From Bacillus_I endophytica_A (GTDB taxonomy: Bacteria > Bacillota > Bacilli > Bacillales > Bacillaceae_H), in NCBI RefSeq assembly GCF_026790145.1, contig NZ_JALAMS010000034.1, positions 1 through 64,000 of the forward strand: 64,000 bases of DNA, read 5' to 3'. The notes below the pieces were generated by a model. The model ran no database searches and was not told the origin of the DNA. It saw only the letters and a list, made by a program, of their open reading frames with translations. Position 1 is the first letter of the stretch. Each line of letters begins with the position of its first letter. The translations under genes were made by a program, and so were the position numbers. Shown piece by piece: positions 24,220-32,640 of the stretch.

Positions 24220-25215
24220 TTGCAAGAAAATAACCATTTAACATCGGCTGAAATCGCAAATTTGTGGGCCCACTATATCCGTGAAACCTTATCTGCATGT
24301 GTAAATAAATATATGCTTCAAACAATCCAGGATCCTGAAATACATCAGCTCTTTCAATTAGCCTTAAAAATTTCATCTCAACATATCAAAACCTTAGAAA
24401 ATTTATTTAACCAAGAAAAATTCCCAATTCCTAATGGATTTACAGAAGAGGATGTAAATCTAGATGCTCCTCCTCTATTTACAGACGTTCTGTGTCTTAA
24501 ATACCTTCATATAATGACTACTCATGGCCTTAACGAATATAGTTTATCGTTTACAGCTTCCATACGGGAAGATATCGTCGAATTTTATCAACAATGTAAT
24601 CTTGATGCGATGGAGATTTATAAAAAAGCGAAAGATCTTCTTATCTCAAAACAACTTTATCAACGACCACCTACATATGTAACACCAAAGAAAGTTAAGA
24701 TTATAAAAAACTACAAGTATGTCACAAATATCTTAGGTAAACGTAGACCTATGAATTCCATTGAAAGCGGGCATATTTATTATAATTTAAGCAAAGCCAT
24801 AACTGCAAAGGCCCTAATATTTGCTTTCAAACAAGTCGCTAAAGACCCAACAGTACGTAACCTATTGGAAAAAAGCCTACAAGTAAAAAATAAACATATC
24901 GAAGGATTCTCATCGTTACTAATCAAGGACAACCTTCATCTTCCTCAATCATTGGAGACAGAAGTTACAAATTCCACGGCTTCTCCTTTTTCAGACAAAC
25001 TGATCCTTCTTCAAACTGGGTTCCTTTTTGGTGTAGCCGTAACTTACTATAATACTTCTGTCATTTCAAGCATGAGAGCTGATATTTCAGCACATTGTGA
25101 AAAGGCCGGGCTGAATAGTTTATGGATATATAGTCGTATTGGAAAAAGTATGATTGATCATAAGTGGATGGAAGAACCACCTAGAGCAGAAGATCGTAAA
25201 AAATTAGAGGATTAA
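24220..25215 (+). CDS. DUF3231 family protein (second copy)
   Basis: A 331-residue paralogue of the protein at 4865-5869, with the same two-half layout: LTSAEIANLWAHYIRE at the start, IPNGFTEEDVNLDAPPLF about residue 70, SIESGHIYYNLSKA opening the second half, and WMEEPPRAEDRKKLED at the end. The function is unknown. The start is TTG at 24220 with GGAGGAAAAAG before it; no in-frame ATG fits the conserved start. The two copies differ at most positions, so the duplication is old. Confidence 0.8.
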   Translation: MQENNHLTSAEIANLWAHYIRETLSACVNKYMLQTIQDPEIHQLFQLALKISSQHIKTLENLFNQEKFPIPNGFTEEDVNLDAPPLFTDVLCLKYLHIMTTHGLNEYSLSFTASIREDIVEFYQQCNLDAMEIYKKAKDLLISKQLYQRPPTYVTPKKVKIIKNYKYVTNILGKRRPMNSIESGHIYYNLSKAITAKALIFAFKQVAKDPTVRNLLEKSLQVKNKHIEGFSSLLIKDNLHLPQSLETEVTNSTASPFSDKLILLQTGFLFGVAVTYYNTSVISSMRADISAHCEKAGLNSLWIYSRIGKSMIDHKWMEEPPRAEDRKKLED

Positions 25216-25343
25216 ATCTTTTTTTATGTCTAGTACTTTGAGGAAATCCTTCAAGTTGCTATAGGCCATCTTCCTTTACATAGGTGTATACCATTTACAA
25301 TTTTAGTTCATTTCATGTTGCTTACAGAGAGCTATAAATTAGA

Positions 25344-25371
25344 AGAGAAGATTACATTTGTAACCTTCTCT
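25344..25371 (-). terminator. Weak hairpin after the AraC-type gene
   Basis: AGAGAAG-A-TTAC / GTAA-C-CTTCTCT, 24 bases past the stop at 25395; the T-run is poor. Confidence 0.4.
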
Positions 25372-25394
25372 TTCTCTCTACCTGAAAATATTTA

Positions 25395-26285
25395 TTACAC
25401 GCCTCTATCATCATTATTTTTTAACACAGGTATCCATATCTCACTTCTAAAAGTTGGTGACGTTACATCTTTATGTTCATTCCATAAAATTTCTGGTCCT
25501 TCTACTTGTTCATAATTTGAGGATGGAAACCATTCAGAATAAATTCGCCCCCATACATCTTGTAATGCCCCTGGGAATGGCCCAACTGCTTCGAACACTA
25601 CCCATGTTAAAGCAGGTACTTCAAGTCTCGTCAGATTATCTGGACATTCCTTTGTTGTTGCCACACCAATATAATGGTCAAGCTCCCCTTTTTCCTCCAT
25701 TCGCCCCTCAGAAAAATTCACGGATGCGCTAAGCAGTCCTAATGGTTCGACATTAGAAAGGTTTTTGAGTTTATTTATCGTTTCTTCATTTAAACTTTCC
25801 CACATAGCAGCAATATGTGGGTTAACTCCGTGAAATATGATCGGGACTCTTTCCTTAATACCCACTATACAAAATGCCTCTTTTTCTTCAATTCGATAGT
25901 TCATTTCATTTCCTCCTTTAATTGATAACTCGAAGGTCATTCGTGGATAGGCTTTAAGTGAATGGCCATTCTTTTTAGCTTCTGAAGGAGTTATCCCATG
26001 TAAATTTTGAAAAGCTCTTGTGAAAGAATCCGGTGAATTGTATTGGTATTTTATCGCAATATCAATAACTTTCATGTTACTATTTTTAAGTTCGAATGCT
26101 GCAAGAGTAAGGCGTCTTCGGCGAATGTACTCTGACAACGTAATGCCCGCTAGGAAAGAAAACATTCTTTTAAAGTGATATTCAGAACAAAAAGCCCGCC
26201 TTGCTACTTCTCTAAAATCCACATCGTTAGTTAGGTTCTCTTCGATATATTGTAAAGCTCCATTCATATTCCTAAGCAAATTCAT
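25395..26285 (-). CDS. AraC-type regulator with GyrI-like effector domain
   Basis: A 296-residue regulator. Residues about 1-105 hold two AraC helix-turn-helices (DVDFREVARRAFCSEYHFKR; VIDIAIKYQYNSPDSFTRAF; HGITPSEAKK). The rest is a GyrI/BmrR-C-like domain (MNYRIEEKEAFCIVGIKERV... EIWIPVLK) that binds small, often cationic, hydrophobic compounds. Proteins of this Rob/TipA-like build usually switch on efflux or detoxification. No partner gene adjoins it, so its targets are unknown. The ATG at 26285 follows AAGGAGG. Confidence 0.85.
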   Translation of the reverse strand: MNLLRNMNGALQYIEENLTNDVDFREVARRAFCSEYHFKRMFSFLAGITLSEYIRRRRLTLAAFELKNSNMKVIDIAIKYQYNSPDSFTRAFQNLHGITPSEAKKNGHSLKAYPRMTFELSIKGGNEMNYRIEEKEAFCIVGIKERVPIIFHGVNPHIAAMWESLNEETINKLKNLSNVEPLGLLSASVNFSEGRMEEKGELDHYIGVATTKECPDNLTRLEVPALTWVVFEAVGPFPGALQDVWGRIYSEWFPSSNYEQVEGPEILWNEHKDVTSPTFRSEIWIPVLKNNDDRGV

Positions 26286-26449
26286 TTATATGACCTCCTT
26301 ATGATCAGAATAGCAGGATTTAAATTGAGCTATCCGACATTTTGTGCACTATTATGTAGGTTTTCTTCTTTCTATGCACCTTGAGCAGCCTTTCGCTATA
26401 GTTTTCCTCTATTACACGTAAAAAACTATCTGGTGTGAAGTGAATTCAA

Positions 26450-26486
26450 AAAAAGTTGGGCGCCTTTTAAGTACCCAACCCTTTTT
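26450..26486 (-). terminator. Terminator downstream of the Mrr-like gene
   Basis: AAAAAGTTGGG / CCCAACCCTTTTT with a T-run on the minus strand, about 140 bases past the stop at 26629. It could act in both directions. Confidence 0.6.
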
Positions 26487-26628
26487 AGAAAACGCTTCCT
26501 AATTTATCTTTCTTATATTATTCTAAGCGAAAAACGAATGTACATGTAATCACTTTGCTTTGAAAAGACCACCCTTTTCCCCTAAACTCAAACCTACTCT
26601 AGCCCCCTTACACACCCTTTAATATGAT

Positions 26629-27282
26629 CTATTCATGGGGGTTATTCTTATTAATCGCCTCTTTATGGTTACATTGAGGAAAAGAAACACATCCAAAGAA
26701 ACGCTCACCATTCCCATGACGTATAACTAGCGAGTTTTCACACACTGGACATGTACGAGGCTCTGGATTAACCTCTCGATAAATATCTTCGGCTGTATGT
26801 ATCGGATTTACTTCTAGAATCAAAGCTTGAAGAGCATGACGGTCAAATAATTGCACATGACACACTTCGGCCAACACTTTAGCTTGCTTTGTAAAGAAAC
26901 TATTCGTCACCACCCATGCTTCGTCAGCTTCATAATAGGCTTGAGCGCCATAGACTTCTCGAACAGCCGACTGGCTAACCTTGTTTTTAACGCTGTATCG
27001 TTTGGCTTGAATGACAATTTTCTTTTTCCCTTTCATAATTAAATCTGCCCCAAAATCTCCTGATTGAGGGGCAAGCTGTGCCTTATATCCTAACTGCTGA
27101 AATAAAGCTTTTAGATACATCTTAAATTGAAATCCGTCCATCTGATCAATGTAAGGAATCCCTGATTGCATTAAACACTTCAATGCTTGTCGTTTTAGTA
27201 CCGTGCGATAGACATAGCGCATCAGTTGAAATAATACAATCAGGAGAAAAAAAATGATAAAGATAAATACGCTGTTTGCCAT
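26629..27282 (-). CDS. Membrane-anchored Mrr-like nuclease with zinc-finger tail
   Basis: About 217 residues in three parts. A membrane helix (FIFIIFFLLIVLFQLM) is at residues about 5-20. A restriction endonuclease-like (Mrr_cat) domain carries the D-QxK core as GDFGADLIMKGKKKIVIQAK. A C-terminal topoisomerase-type zinc finger (CPVCENSLVIR...FFGCVSFPQC, four Cys) completes it. Such proteins are common in Bacilli; a DNA-repair or restriction role is assumed but not shown. I chose the ATG at 27282 because AGGAG lies 10 bases upstream. It lies next to the XRE/VirD4-like operon but is not joined to it. Confidence 0.8.
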   Translation of the reverse strand: MANSVFIFIIFFLLIVLFQLMRYVYRTVLKRQALKCLMQSGIPYIDQMDGFQFKMYLKALFQQLGYKAQLAPQSGDFGADLIMKGKKKIVIQAKRYSVKNKVSQSAVREVYGAQAYYEADEAWVVTNSFFTKQAKVLAEVCHVQLFDRHALQALILEVNPIHTAEDIYREVNPEPRTCPVCENSLVIRHGNGERFFGCVSFPQCNHKEAINKNNPHE

Positions 27283-27355
27283 TTTGTGCAATCTCCTGTT
27301 CGTGTATAGATTTATCCCTTCTTCTCATTTGATGAAAAAGTTCTTGTTATCGTCT

Positions 27356-27595
27356 TTAAATGCTCTTCTTCAACTCCTCATTTTCATCTTTTTTAGGAGA
27401 ATAGTAGATTGAAGCATGTAATTTTCTAATGATACCAACTTTGTAGTTCCTCTGGATTGATAATCTCCCTGAACCTTCTTCATTACAACTTAAATTTGAA
27501 CAAATGTTGTATGTAAATTCATTAAGAACTACATTTCCTTTTCTTGTGCCTCCCTCCATATACGGGAGATTGGAGAAGATGAATTCTGAACACAT
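27356..27595 (-). CDS. Doubtful 79-residue hypothetical protein
   Basis: An open frame of 79 codons with no recognisable family, no clear ribosome site and no membrane segment. It has several Cys/Asn-rich patches (NICSNLSCNEEGSGRL). It lies in the gap between the Mrr-like gene and the VirD4-like operon. It may be chance or a remnant. Confidence 0.2.
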   Translation of the reverse strand: MCSEFIFSNLPYMEGGTRKGNVVLNEFTYNICSNLSCNEEGSGRLSIQRNYKVGIIRKLHASIYYSPKKDENEELKKSI

Positions 27596-27702
27596 TCTTT
27601 AACGATACATAAAAAATGGAGGATAGAGTACATCACTAGAACTCGCCTTTATCACATCTAGTACTATATTGAATGCAAAACGGACGCTGAACATAATAGC
27701 TA

Positions 27703-27738
27703 AAAAAACAAGCATTCAAGGAAATGAGTACTTGTTTT
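27703..27738 (-). terminator. Terminator of the XRE/VirD4-like operon
   Basis: AAAAACAAG ... CTTGTTTTT with an inner paired segment, T-rich on the minus strand. It touches the stop codon of the micropeptide at 27739. Confidence 0.7.
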
Positions 27739-27810
27739 TCAGCAACCTTCTATTTGATTGACGTGAATTTGTTTATATTCTTTCCACACCTTCGGAATCT
27801 TTGTATCCAT
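27739..27810 (-). CDS. Micropeptide, 23 residues, end of the XRE/VirD4-like operon
   Basis: Begins MDTKIPKVWKEYKQ and ends EGC. It is short, but AAGGGA sits 7 bases before its ATG, it starts 17 bases after the VirD4-like stop, and its own stop abuts the operon's terminator. That fits a translated last gene. Its function is unknown; it could also be the stub of a longer gene cut by rearrangement. Confidence 0.4.
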   Translation of the reverse strand: MDTKIPKVWKEYKQIHVNQIEGC

Positions 27811-27827
27811 AGTCTGTTCCCTTAATG

Positions 27828-28583
27828 TTAATGAGAAGAAGGAAGGAGCCATACAGGAACCTCTCTTGGCAGTGATAAAAGATAGTGTGCATTGCATTCT
27901 TCTTTCGTAAAAGGCCCTTCAATAAAAGAAGCAAAGTATTCGGCATCTTCCTGACTTCTCGTACCAAATAACCCTTTAACACTATACTTTAGCATCTGTT
28001 GTGTAGCTTCTTCGCCGTATAAGTGCTGTAAAGAAGATAAATGAAGCACCGTAAGAGAGAAATTTACATTATATTTTCTTCCTTCTACTAGGAATAAAGG
28101 GAGATGGGGAACCTTGTAGGCTTGAGCTTCATCCATCAGAACATGGATGCCCTTATGATAGAATCCTTGTGCTTCAATCTCCTCGTATAATGTATTTAGC
28201 AAGCTGGTAAACGTTTCCTCTCTCTCTTCCTTTCCCTCTCTATGATCAAAATGGAGATAAACTACTGTTTTTTCTTTAACTAGCATCTGTGCTATATGTT
28301 TTATTGTTTCTTCATCTAACGAAAGAACACGATAATCCTTTACAATATACCCCTGTTCTTGCTTTTCCCCCTGTGTAAAATGATATCTTGTACCCCGAGG
28401 ATCAAATACAAGTAAGCTTTTCTCTTTTTCTTCGAGAATATTTGGTAAAACATAAGTAGAAGTTTTTCCTGTAGCTACTTCTCCTATGACCAAAACATGT
28501 TTATTCTCTTCTAGTGAACAAGAAGTCTCTTTCTCTGTTACTGCTAATGTAATAACTGATTTCTTACTTTTATCAGTCTTCAT
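27828..28583 (-). CDS. Mini VirD4/TraG-like P-loop ATPase
   Basis: At 251 residues it is much shorter than a conjugative coupling protein (500-700). It keeps Walker A as GEVATGKTST (about residue 34), followed by the TraG-type LLVFDPRG, and Walker B as VLMDEAQAYKVPHLP (about residue 150), then the hexameric-motor segment FSLTVLHLSSLQHLYGEEA and GTRSQEDAEYFASF. The N-terminal membrane helices and the all-alpha domain are absent, so it should be a soluble ATPase. It is cotranscribed with an XRE regulator 18 bases upstream. AAGGAGG precedes its ATG. No relaxase or mating-pair genes are nearby. Confidence 0.72.
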   Translation of the reverse strand: MKTDKSKKSVITLAVTEKETSCSLEENKHVLVIGEVATGKTSTYVLPNILEEKEKSLLVFDPRGTRYHFTQGEKQEQGYIVKDYRVLSLDEETIKHIAQMLVKEKTVVYLHFDHREGKEEREETFTSLLNTLYEEIEAQGFYHKGIHVLMDEAQAYKVPHLPLFLVEGRKYNVNFSLTVLHLSSLQHLYGEEATQQMLKYSVKGLFGTRSQEDAEYFASFIEGPFTKEECNAHYLLSLPREVPVWLLPSSH

Positions 28584-28601
28584 TTTATTCTCCTCCTTAT
28601 A

Positions 28602-28859
28602 TCATAGAAGGGCAGTTGCTTTGCCCACTTCCTCTTTCACCACCTCCTTTTCTTTATGATCTTTTAGAAGGTAGATTTCCTCCAGCGTCAAATCCAATGC
28701 TTTGGCAATTTTTCGAATCGTTTCATACGTGGGGTACTTTCGATTTCCTCTTTCAAGTTGAGAAATCGTACATTGAGGAACCCCTGATACTTTCGCTAGT
28801 TCTAACTGAGTCCACCTTTTTTTCATTCTCTTTGCTCTGATAATATTAATCTCTTCCAC
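28602..28859 (-). CDS. XRE-family HTH regulator
   Basis: An 85-residue Cro/CI-type repressor: RMKKRWTQLELAKVSGVPQ, TISQLERGNRKYPTYETIRK and IAKALDLTLEEIYLLK give a complete HTH_3 domain, followed by a charged tail. It heads the small operon with the VirD4-like ATPase and probably controls it. The start is uncertain: GTG at 28859 overlaps an AAGGGGG site, and an internal ATG (MKKRWTQ) is an alternative. Confidence 0.8.
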   Translation of the reverse strand: MEEINIIRAKRMKKRWTQLELAKVSGVPQCTISQLERGNRKYPTYETIRKIAKALDLTLEEIYLLKDHKEKEVVKEEVGKATALL

Positions 28860-29161
28860 CCCCTTAATTTAGAGCGATTATCTTTAAAGAACACTGAATA
28901 TGTAGACCATCTAGTCATTGCCTACATGCTTTTGTTGAAGAGTATGGATGAATTTAGATTCTACTCAAAAGAACCCTTTTTTTAAAATTTATAACAAGTA
29001 ACAAGTCTTAACTATATGGTATAAAGTTTATGCAATTTAAGGTAGTGTCATTTTTTAAGGCTCTACTTTCCAAAGGAGGGTTATAAATGCTCACCCCTTT
29101 TTTAGAGAAAGGGCTATAAAAAGTAGTCCCTTTATACATGAAATTATCCCAAAATAAAAAA
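28860..29161. other. Intergenic, likely promoter of the XRE operon
   Basis: About 300 bases with no supported gene. A small hairpin, AAAGGG-CTA ... TAG-TCCCTTT, lies at about 29106-29133. AT-rich promoter-like segments are present, but none is convincing enough to call. Confidence 0.35.
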
Positions 29162-29189
29162 GGTGATTACGCTTCATCGCGTAATCACC
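29162..29189 (-). terminator. Terminator of the HAD/kinase/regulator operon
   Basis: Perfect 11-bp stem GGTGATTACGC/GCGTAATCACC with a 6-base loop and a T-run on the minus strand, overlapping the last codons of the response regulator. Confidence 0.85.
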
Positions 29190-29811
29190 ATAAACCTCCT
29201 GATTTCACTTTCCTTATCGCCTCTTTGGAATTAGAAACAGACATTTTTTTCAATATATTTTTAATTTGGTTTTTTAGCGTATTATCTGATTTCATTAATT
29301 TCTTTTGGATATCTCTTCGTGAGTGGCCTTGTTCTATCAGTTTATAAACTTCTCGCTCTGCATTAGTTAGATCTTTGAGCTGCTCTTCACTCTTCATACG
29401 TCGATAGTCTTGTAAAATAACTTCAACTGGATTAGATGGTTCATGATAAATGGAACGAATAATATGTGGTATTTTATGTACATCTTTTTTTAGAATATAA
29501 TCCGTTGCTCCTGCAATGAATGACTTTTGAATGATATCTTCATCAGACATTGATGTTAACATTAATACTTTCCAATCACCACTACTCTTTAACTCTAATG
29601 CTGTGTAAATTCCATCCAAGTTATTATCCGTTAGATTAATATCGACAAGGAAAATATCAATATGGTCAAGAGCCTTCGATAAGTTAATAGCTTCTTCCTT
29701 TGTAGTGCCACACCCGACTAAAACGATATCATCTTCATTTCCTATAATTGTTTCCATAATATTTAACCAATCAATATCATCTTCAATAAGAACTACTCTA
29801 ATGGGATTCAT
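29185..29811 (-). CDS. LuxR/NarL-type response regulator
   Basis: About 208 residues. The receiver domain has the acidic pair in VVLIEDDIDW, the phosphorylated Asp in IFLVDINLTDN, the Thr/Ser in VLMLTSMSDED and the Lys in YILKKDVHK. A GerE/LuxR HTH follows (LTNAEREVYKLIEQGHSRRD, LKNQIKNILKKM). It is the output partner of the kinase gene just upstream. I take the ATG at 29811 (MNPIRVV) because AAAGGA at the kinase's end is 8 bases away; an ATG at 29820 overlaps the kinase stop. Target genes are unknown. Confidence 0.85.
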   Translation of the reverse strand: MNPIRVVLIEDDIDWLNIMETIIGNEDDIVLVGCGTTKEEAINLSKALDHIDIFLVDINLTDNNLDGIYTALELKSSGDWKVLMLTSMSDEDIIQKSFIAGATDYILKKDVHKIPHIIRSIYHEPSNPVEVILQDYRRMKSEEQLKDLTNAEREVYKLIEQGHSRRDIQKKLMKSDNTLKNQIKNILKKMSVSNSKEAIRKVKSGGLW

Positions 29812-29816
29812 AAGCA

Positions 29817-31181
29817 TCATCCTTTTAATGGGAACGTTAGCGTCACAGTTGTTCCCTTATTTAGTTCACTTTCAATGTGTAGATTACCATTACTTTTTAA
29901 CATTACATCATAACAATAATGTAAACCTAAACCAAAGTTAGTCCCTCTTCTCCCTTTGGTTGTAAAAAAGGGCTCTGTGACATGTCTTAGATTTTCTTCT
30001 GATATACCACTACCATTATCCGTGAAAGAAACCGTAATCTGATTACTAGTGCCTTTAGTAATTACTATCCTTATGTTACCACTTCTATCCATTGATTCTA
30101 TAGAATTTTTTATTATGTTTAAAAATACCTCTTTTGTATGAGTACCATCACAATAAGCATAGTTATTGGATTCATACACCTTTTCTACAGTTATACACTT
30201 TGCTTCAATTTCTTTTTGAACATAATTTAAACTTTCGTCCATTAATTCACTTAAATCACATGCACTTTTTTTAACTTGAATCTCTTGAGTTTGACTTTGC
30301 ATTCTATCGACCATTTCGATTAAATGGTTAGAGCTTTTATTAATAATCTCAACTGCTTTTTGACACGAGGTATCAAGATTGTGACTGTGAGGTTGTATAA
30401 TTTGCAGGCTTGAGTTAATTTTATAGATTTGGTTTTTAATGGAATGGTTTAATAAGCTTGTTCCTGAAGTAACGGCTTTACTTGTTTTTTCCCTTGCTTC
30501 TCTTTCATAACGTAATTTAATTCCATTTAATGATCCGCTCCCTAGAGCTTTCCATATAAAAATAAAAAACGAGATTATAAGAAAAAACACAACGTATCGC
30601 CAAATTTGATTACTACTATTAAAGGCTCGTACGATATAATTTAAAATCAAGGCCGTTAATATAACGGGAAACATGAGAGACAAGGTGATAAAACGACTCT
30701 TCTTCTTTTTTTCATCTTTCTCCGTCATATATGTGTAAATGTGGATAATACATGCAATACATATATAAGGGACTGCCCAATAGAGCATAGAATCAAAATC
30801 AGGGACAATGTCTGGAACATATACAGTAGTCTCAACCATAAAAGGGATTGGAATTAACAAAATATATTTCAAAGTTCTTATAACTTTAGATGTAAACCTC
30901 CCACTATAAACAACTGCATGCATTAAAATTCCATAAGGACAAAAATAAATAGATACAAAGCCCGTGAAAATCCTTAGACTATACAAAAAAGTATTAAGTA
31001 AATCAAAGTTCATACCATTCTTGTTTAAGGCCGGGATAAATGATTCTACAATTGCGCGCGATAAACCAGCTAATGACGAACATATTAGCAAAAATACGAC
31101 CCATCTTAAAGATGGCGATTTAGGATCATAGCGATAACAAAGGATAGCAAATATAGCGCTAACCAAGAATAAAGCAATCAT
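29817..31181 (-). CDS. Membrane sensor histidine kinase
   Basis: A 454-residue kinase. The N-terminal half holds about seven membrane helices with no large outer domain, resembling 7TM-type sensors. The H-box is around LLNHSIKNQIYKINSSL. The HATPase domain has the N-box NIIKNSIESMD, G1 FTDNGSGI, the F-box FFTTKGRRGTNFGLGLH and a glycine-rich end (ELNKGTTVTLTFP). It overlaps the HAD gene by 4 bases (ATGA) and the response regulator follows at once. The signal is unknown. Confidence 0.85.
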   Translation of the reverse strand: MIALFLVSAIFAILCYRYDPKSPSLRWVVFLLICSSLAGLSRAIVESFIPALNKNGMNFDLLNTFLYSLRIFTGFVSIYFCPYGILMHAVVYSGRFTSKVIRTLKYILLIPIPFMVETTVYVPDIVPDFDSMLYWAVPYICIACIIHIYTYMTEKDEKKKKSRFITLSLMFPVILTALILNYIVRAFNSSNQIWRYVVFFLIISFFIFIWKALGSGSLNGIKLRYEREAREKTSKAVTSGTSLLNHSIKNQIYKINSSLQIIQPHSHNLDTSCQKAVEIINKSSNHLIEMVDRMQSQTQEIQVKKSACDLSELMDESLNYVQKEIEAKCITVEKVYESNNYAYCDGTHTKEVFLNIIKNSIESMDRSGNIRIVITKGTSNQITVSFTDNGSGISEENLRHVTEPFFTTKGRRGTNFGLGLHYCYDVMLKSNGNLHIESELNKGTTVTLTFPLKG

Positions 31182-31813
31182 TTATTAATTCCTTCAATAG
31201 TTCTTACAATGTCCAAAGGTTCCTTCACTATATAATCCGGTTGGGCCTCTTGCAATAGCACCTCAAAATCATACCCCCATGTAACAGAGATAATTTTAAT
31301 ACCGCTCTTTTTACAAGCGATAATGTCCCGATGTTCATCACCAACAAATATAATGTTTTCTCTTTGAACATTATTACTTTTCACGTAACTATTAAGTGTG
31401 ATATGGCGACCGAAGAAGCGATGAGATCTTAGAATTTCATCAAAATAATCCATGTCATTTAATTTTAGAAATTTTTTAATGTTTTCTTGCGAATTCGCAG
31501 AAACTAATATTAACTGAAACCCTGTTTCTTTTAAGGTTTTCAAAACAGACTTTATGTCATCAATGGGTTCTAAATGTGGAATCTCTTCTTTATATTTCTT
31601 CACGATATCAATTGTTAACATCGGGATCTTCCATAAAGGAACATTAAATTTCTTAAATCGTTCTTTAAAAGTGATAGTACGGATATAATCACTCTGTTCT
31701 TGGGGCATTTTAGTGTATTTATATTTATCTGCAAAGCTATTAAAAAGATCAAATACTACTTGCCCTGATTCTACAATTGTTCCATCAAAATCAAAAATTA
31801 CGGTTTTAATCAT
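31178..31813 (-). CDS. HAD-superfamily phosphatase (PpaX/Gph-like)
   Basis: A 211-residue soluble phosphatase: motif I VIFDFDGTIVES with the nucleophile Asp, an alpha-helical cap, motif II LILVSANSQEN, a motif III Lys (K in the VKSNNVQREN region) and motif IV IIFVGDEHRDIIAC. The substrate is probably a small phosphoester. It is the first gene of an operon with a histidine kinase and response regulator, overlapping the kinase gene by 4 bases, an unusual partner for a two-component system. Confidence 0.85.
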   Translation of the reverse strand: MIKTVIFDFDGTIVESGQVVFDLFNSFADKYKYTKMPQEQSDYIRTITFKERFKKFNVPLWKIPMLTIDIVKKYKEEIPHLEPIDDIKSVLKTLKETGFQLILVSANSQENIKKFLKLNDMDYFDEILRSHRFFGRHITLNSYVKSNNVQRENIIFVGDEHRDIIACKKSGIKIISVTWGYDFEVLLQEAQPDYIVKEPLDIVRTIEGINK

Positions 31814-32020
31814 TTTTCACATCCACTTTCATAATTCTTCTATGTTTAAACAGAACTTACATTATATATTTATAATACCATATTCTCCTTTTAATTCCGT
31901 TAAAATAATCTACTATTGTTTGGAGAAATCTTTTTAACAGGTGCTAAAGTTCTTCCCACTACAGGAAGTTAAATAAAAAAGGATTCATTAGCCAAATTGT
32001 TCACCTAGTATTATAAGGAA
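31814..32020. other. Upstream region of the HAD operon
   Basis: AT-rich promoter region of the minus-strand operon. No regulatory palindrome stands out. Confidence 0.3.
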
Positions 32021-32180
32021 GAATTAAAACTAAAAAACCAAATCGTATTTGCAACGTGGATTAAAACCTTTGGTCAACTTATTAAAATGGTTAATTGCAA
32101 AAAGAACAAAGAAATGGAACTACTTATATACCTTGAATTTATTGGTTTCGTAGGCCGTATCTATGTTGTGAAGATATACT
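32021..32180 (+). pseudogene. Possible 3' gene remnant with its own terminator
   Basis: A frame of about 50 codons without a usable start: an in-frame TAG precedes it, then ...ELKLKNQIVFATWIKTFGQL and ...MELLIYLEFIGFVGRI to a stop right before a hairpin terminator. The residue mix and the terminator suggest the tail of a lost plus-strand gene. I do not recognise the family. Confidence 0.3.
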
Positions 32181-32212
32181 AAAAGCCTTAGTTTTCTTAA
32201 ACCAAGGCTTTT
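32181..32212 (+). terminator. Hairpin with T-run
   Basis: AAAAGCCTTaG ... CcAAGGCTTTTT. The T-run suits the plus strand; a weaker one exists on the minus strand, where it could end the small membrane-protein cluster. Confidence 0.65.
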
Positions 32213-32294
32213 TAATCTATTAATTCACATAAAATTAGCTGTAAGGATAAGTGCGCTTCCTAAATTACCTATCATTGAATGGTTAAGATACACA

Positions 32295-32471
32295 CTACTT
32301 CTGCTTATTCTTCTTTTCAAGGCTTAAGCCAATCGCTACTCCAAAGCAAAGGCCCATTCCAATACCTAAACCAATATTATGAAACAGTGAGCCATATAAA
32401 GATCCAAAAGATAAACCAATACCTAACCATAGTGCTAAATAATTTGTACTTCTCTTTTTGTCTTCAGACAA
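32295..32471 (-). CDS. Small glycine-zipper protein
   Basis: A 58-residue protein. After a polar start (SEDKKRSTNYLA) it has glycine-spaced hydrophobic segments, LGIGLSFGSLYGSLF and IGLGIGMGLCFGVAIGLSL, then a Lys/Asn tail. Glycine-zipper membrane proteins of this kind are common in Bacillus, and their roles are mostly unknown. The start is TTG at 32471, with AAGGGAGCG about 7 bases upstream. It follows the 32492-32623 frame by 20 bases, so the two are probably one unit. Confidence 0.65.
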   Translation of the reverse strand: MSEDKKRSTNYLALWLGIGLSFGSLYGSLFHNIGLGIGMGLCFGVAIGLSLEKKNKQK

Positions 32472-32491
32472 AAAATCGCTCCCTTATATTA

Positions 32492-32623
32492 TCATTTTTT
32501 CTTATAGTTACTAATACGGAGCAAAACGATATAGGTTTCATAGTTTAAAATGGATAGCATCGTTTTTAAGTCTTCATTTTGAATATGGTCCGTATAAGGA
32601 GCTAGCCAATTTAATGATTGCAC
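32492..32623 (-). CDS. Small protein of about 43 residues, unknown
   Basis: Frame ...QSLNWLAPYTDHIQNEDLKT, then a Leu/Tyr-rich stretch ending SNYKKK. It lies 17 bases after the YfzA-like gene and 20 before the glycine-zipper gene, all on the minus strand. The composition looks like real coding sequence, but the GTG start at 32623 has only a poor ribosome site, and the frame stays open upstream, so it could be the tail of a longer or broken gene. Confidence 0.35.
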   Translation of the reverse strand: MQSLNWLAPYTDHIQNEDLKTMLSILNYETYIVLLRISNYKKK

Positions 32624-32640
32624 TCTTAAAGATGCAACTG

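Noticed and set aside
27146..27328. Minus-strand frame of 60 codons at the start of the Mrr-like gene
   Set aside because: It is an alternate frame of the Mrr-like gene with no own signals.
27773..27982. Minus-strand frame of 69 codons
   Set aside because: It overlaps the VirD4-like ATPase gene in another frame; the micropeptide frame with its own ribosome site explains the 3' part better.
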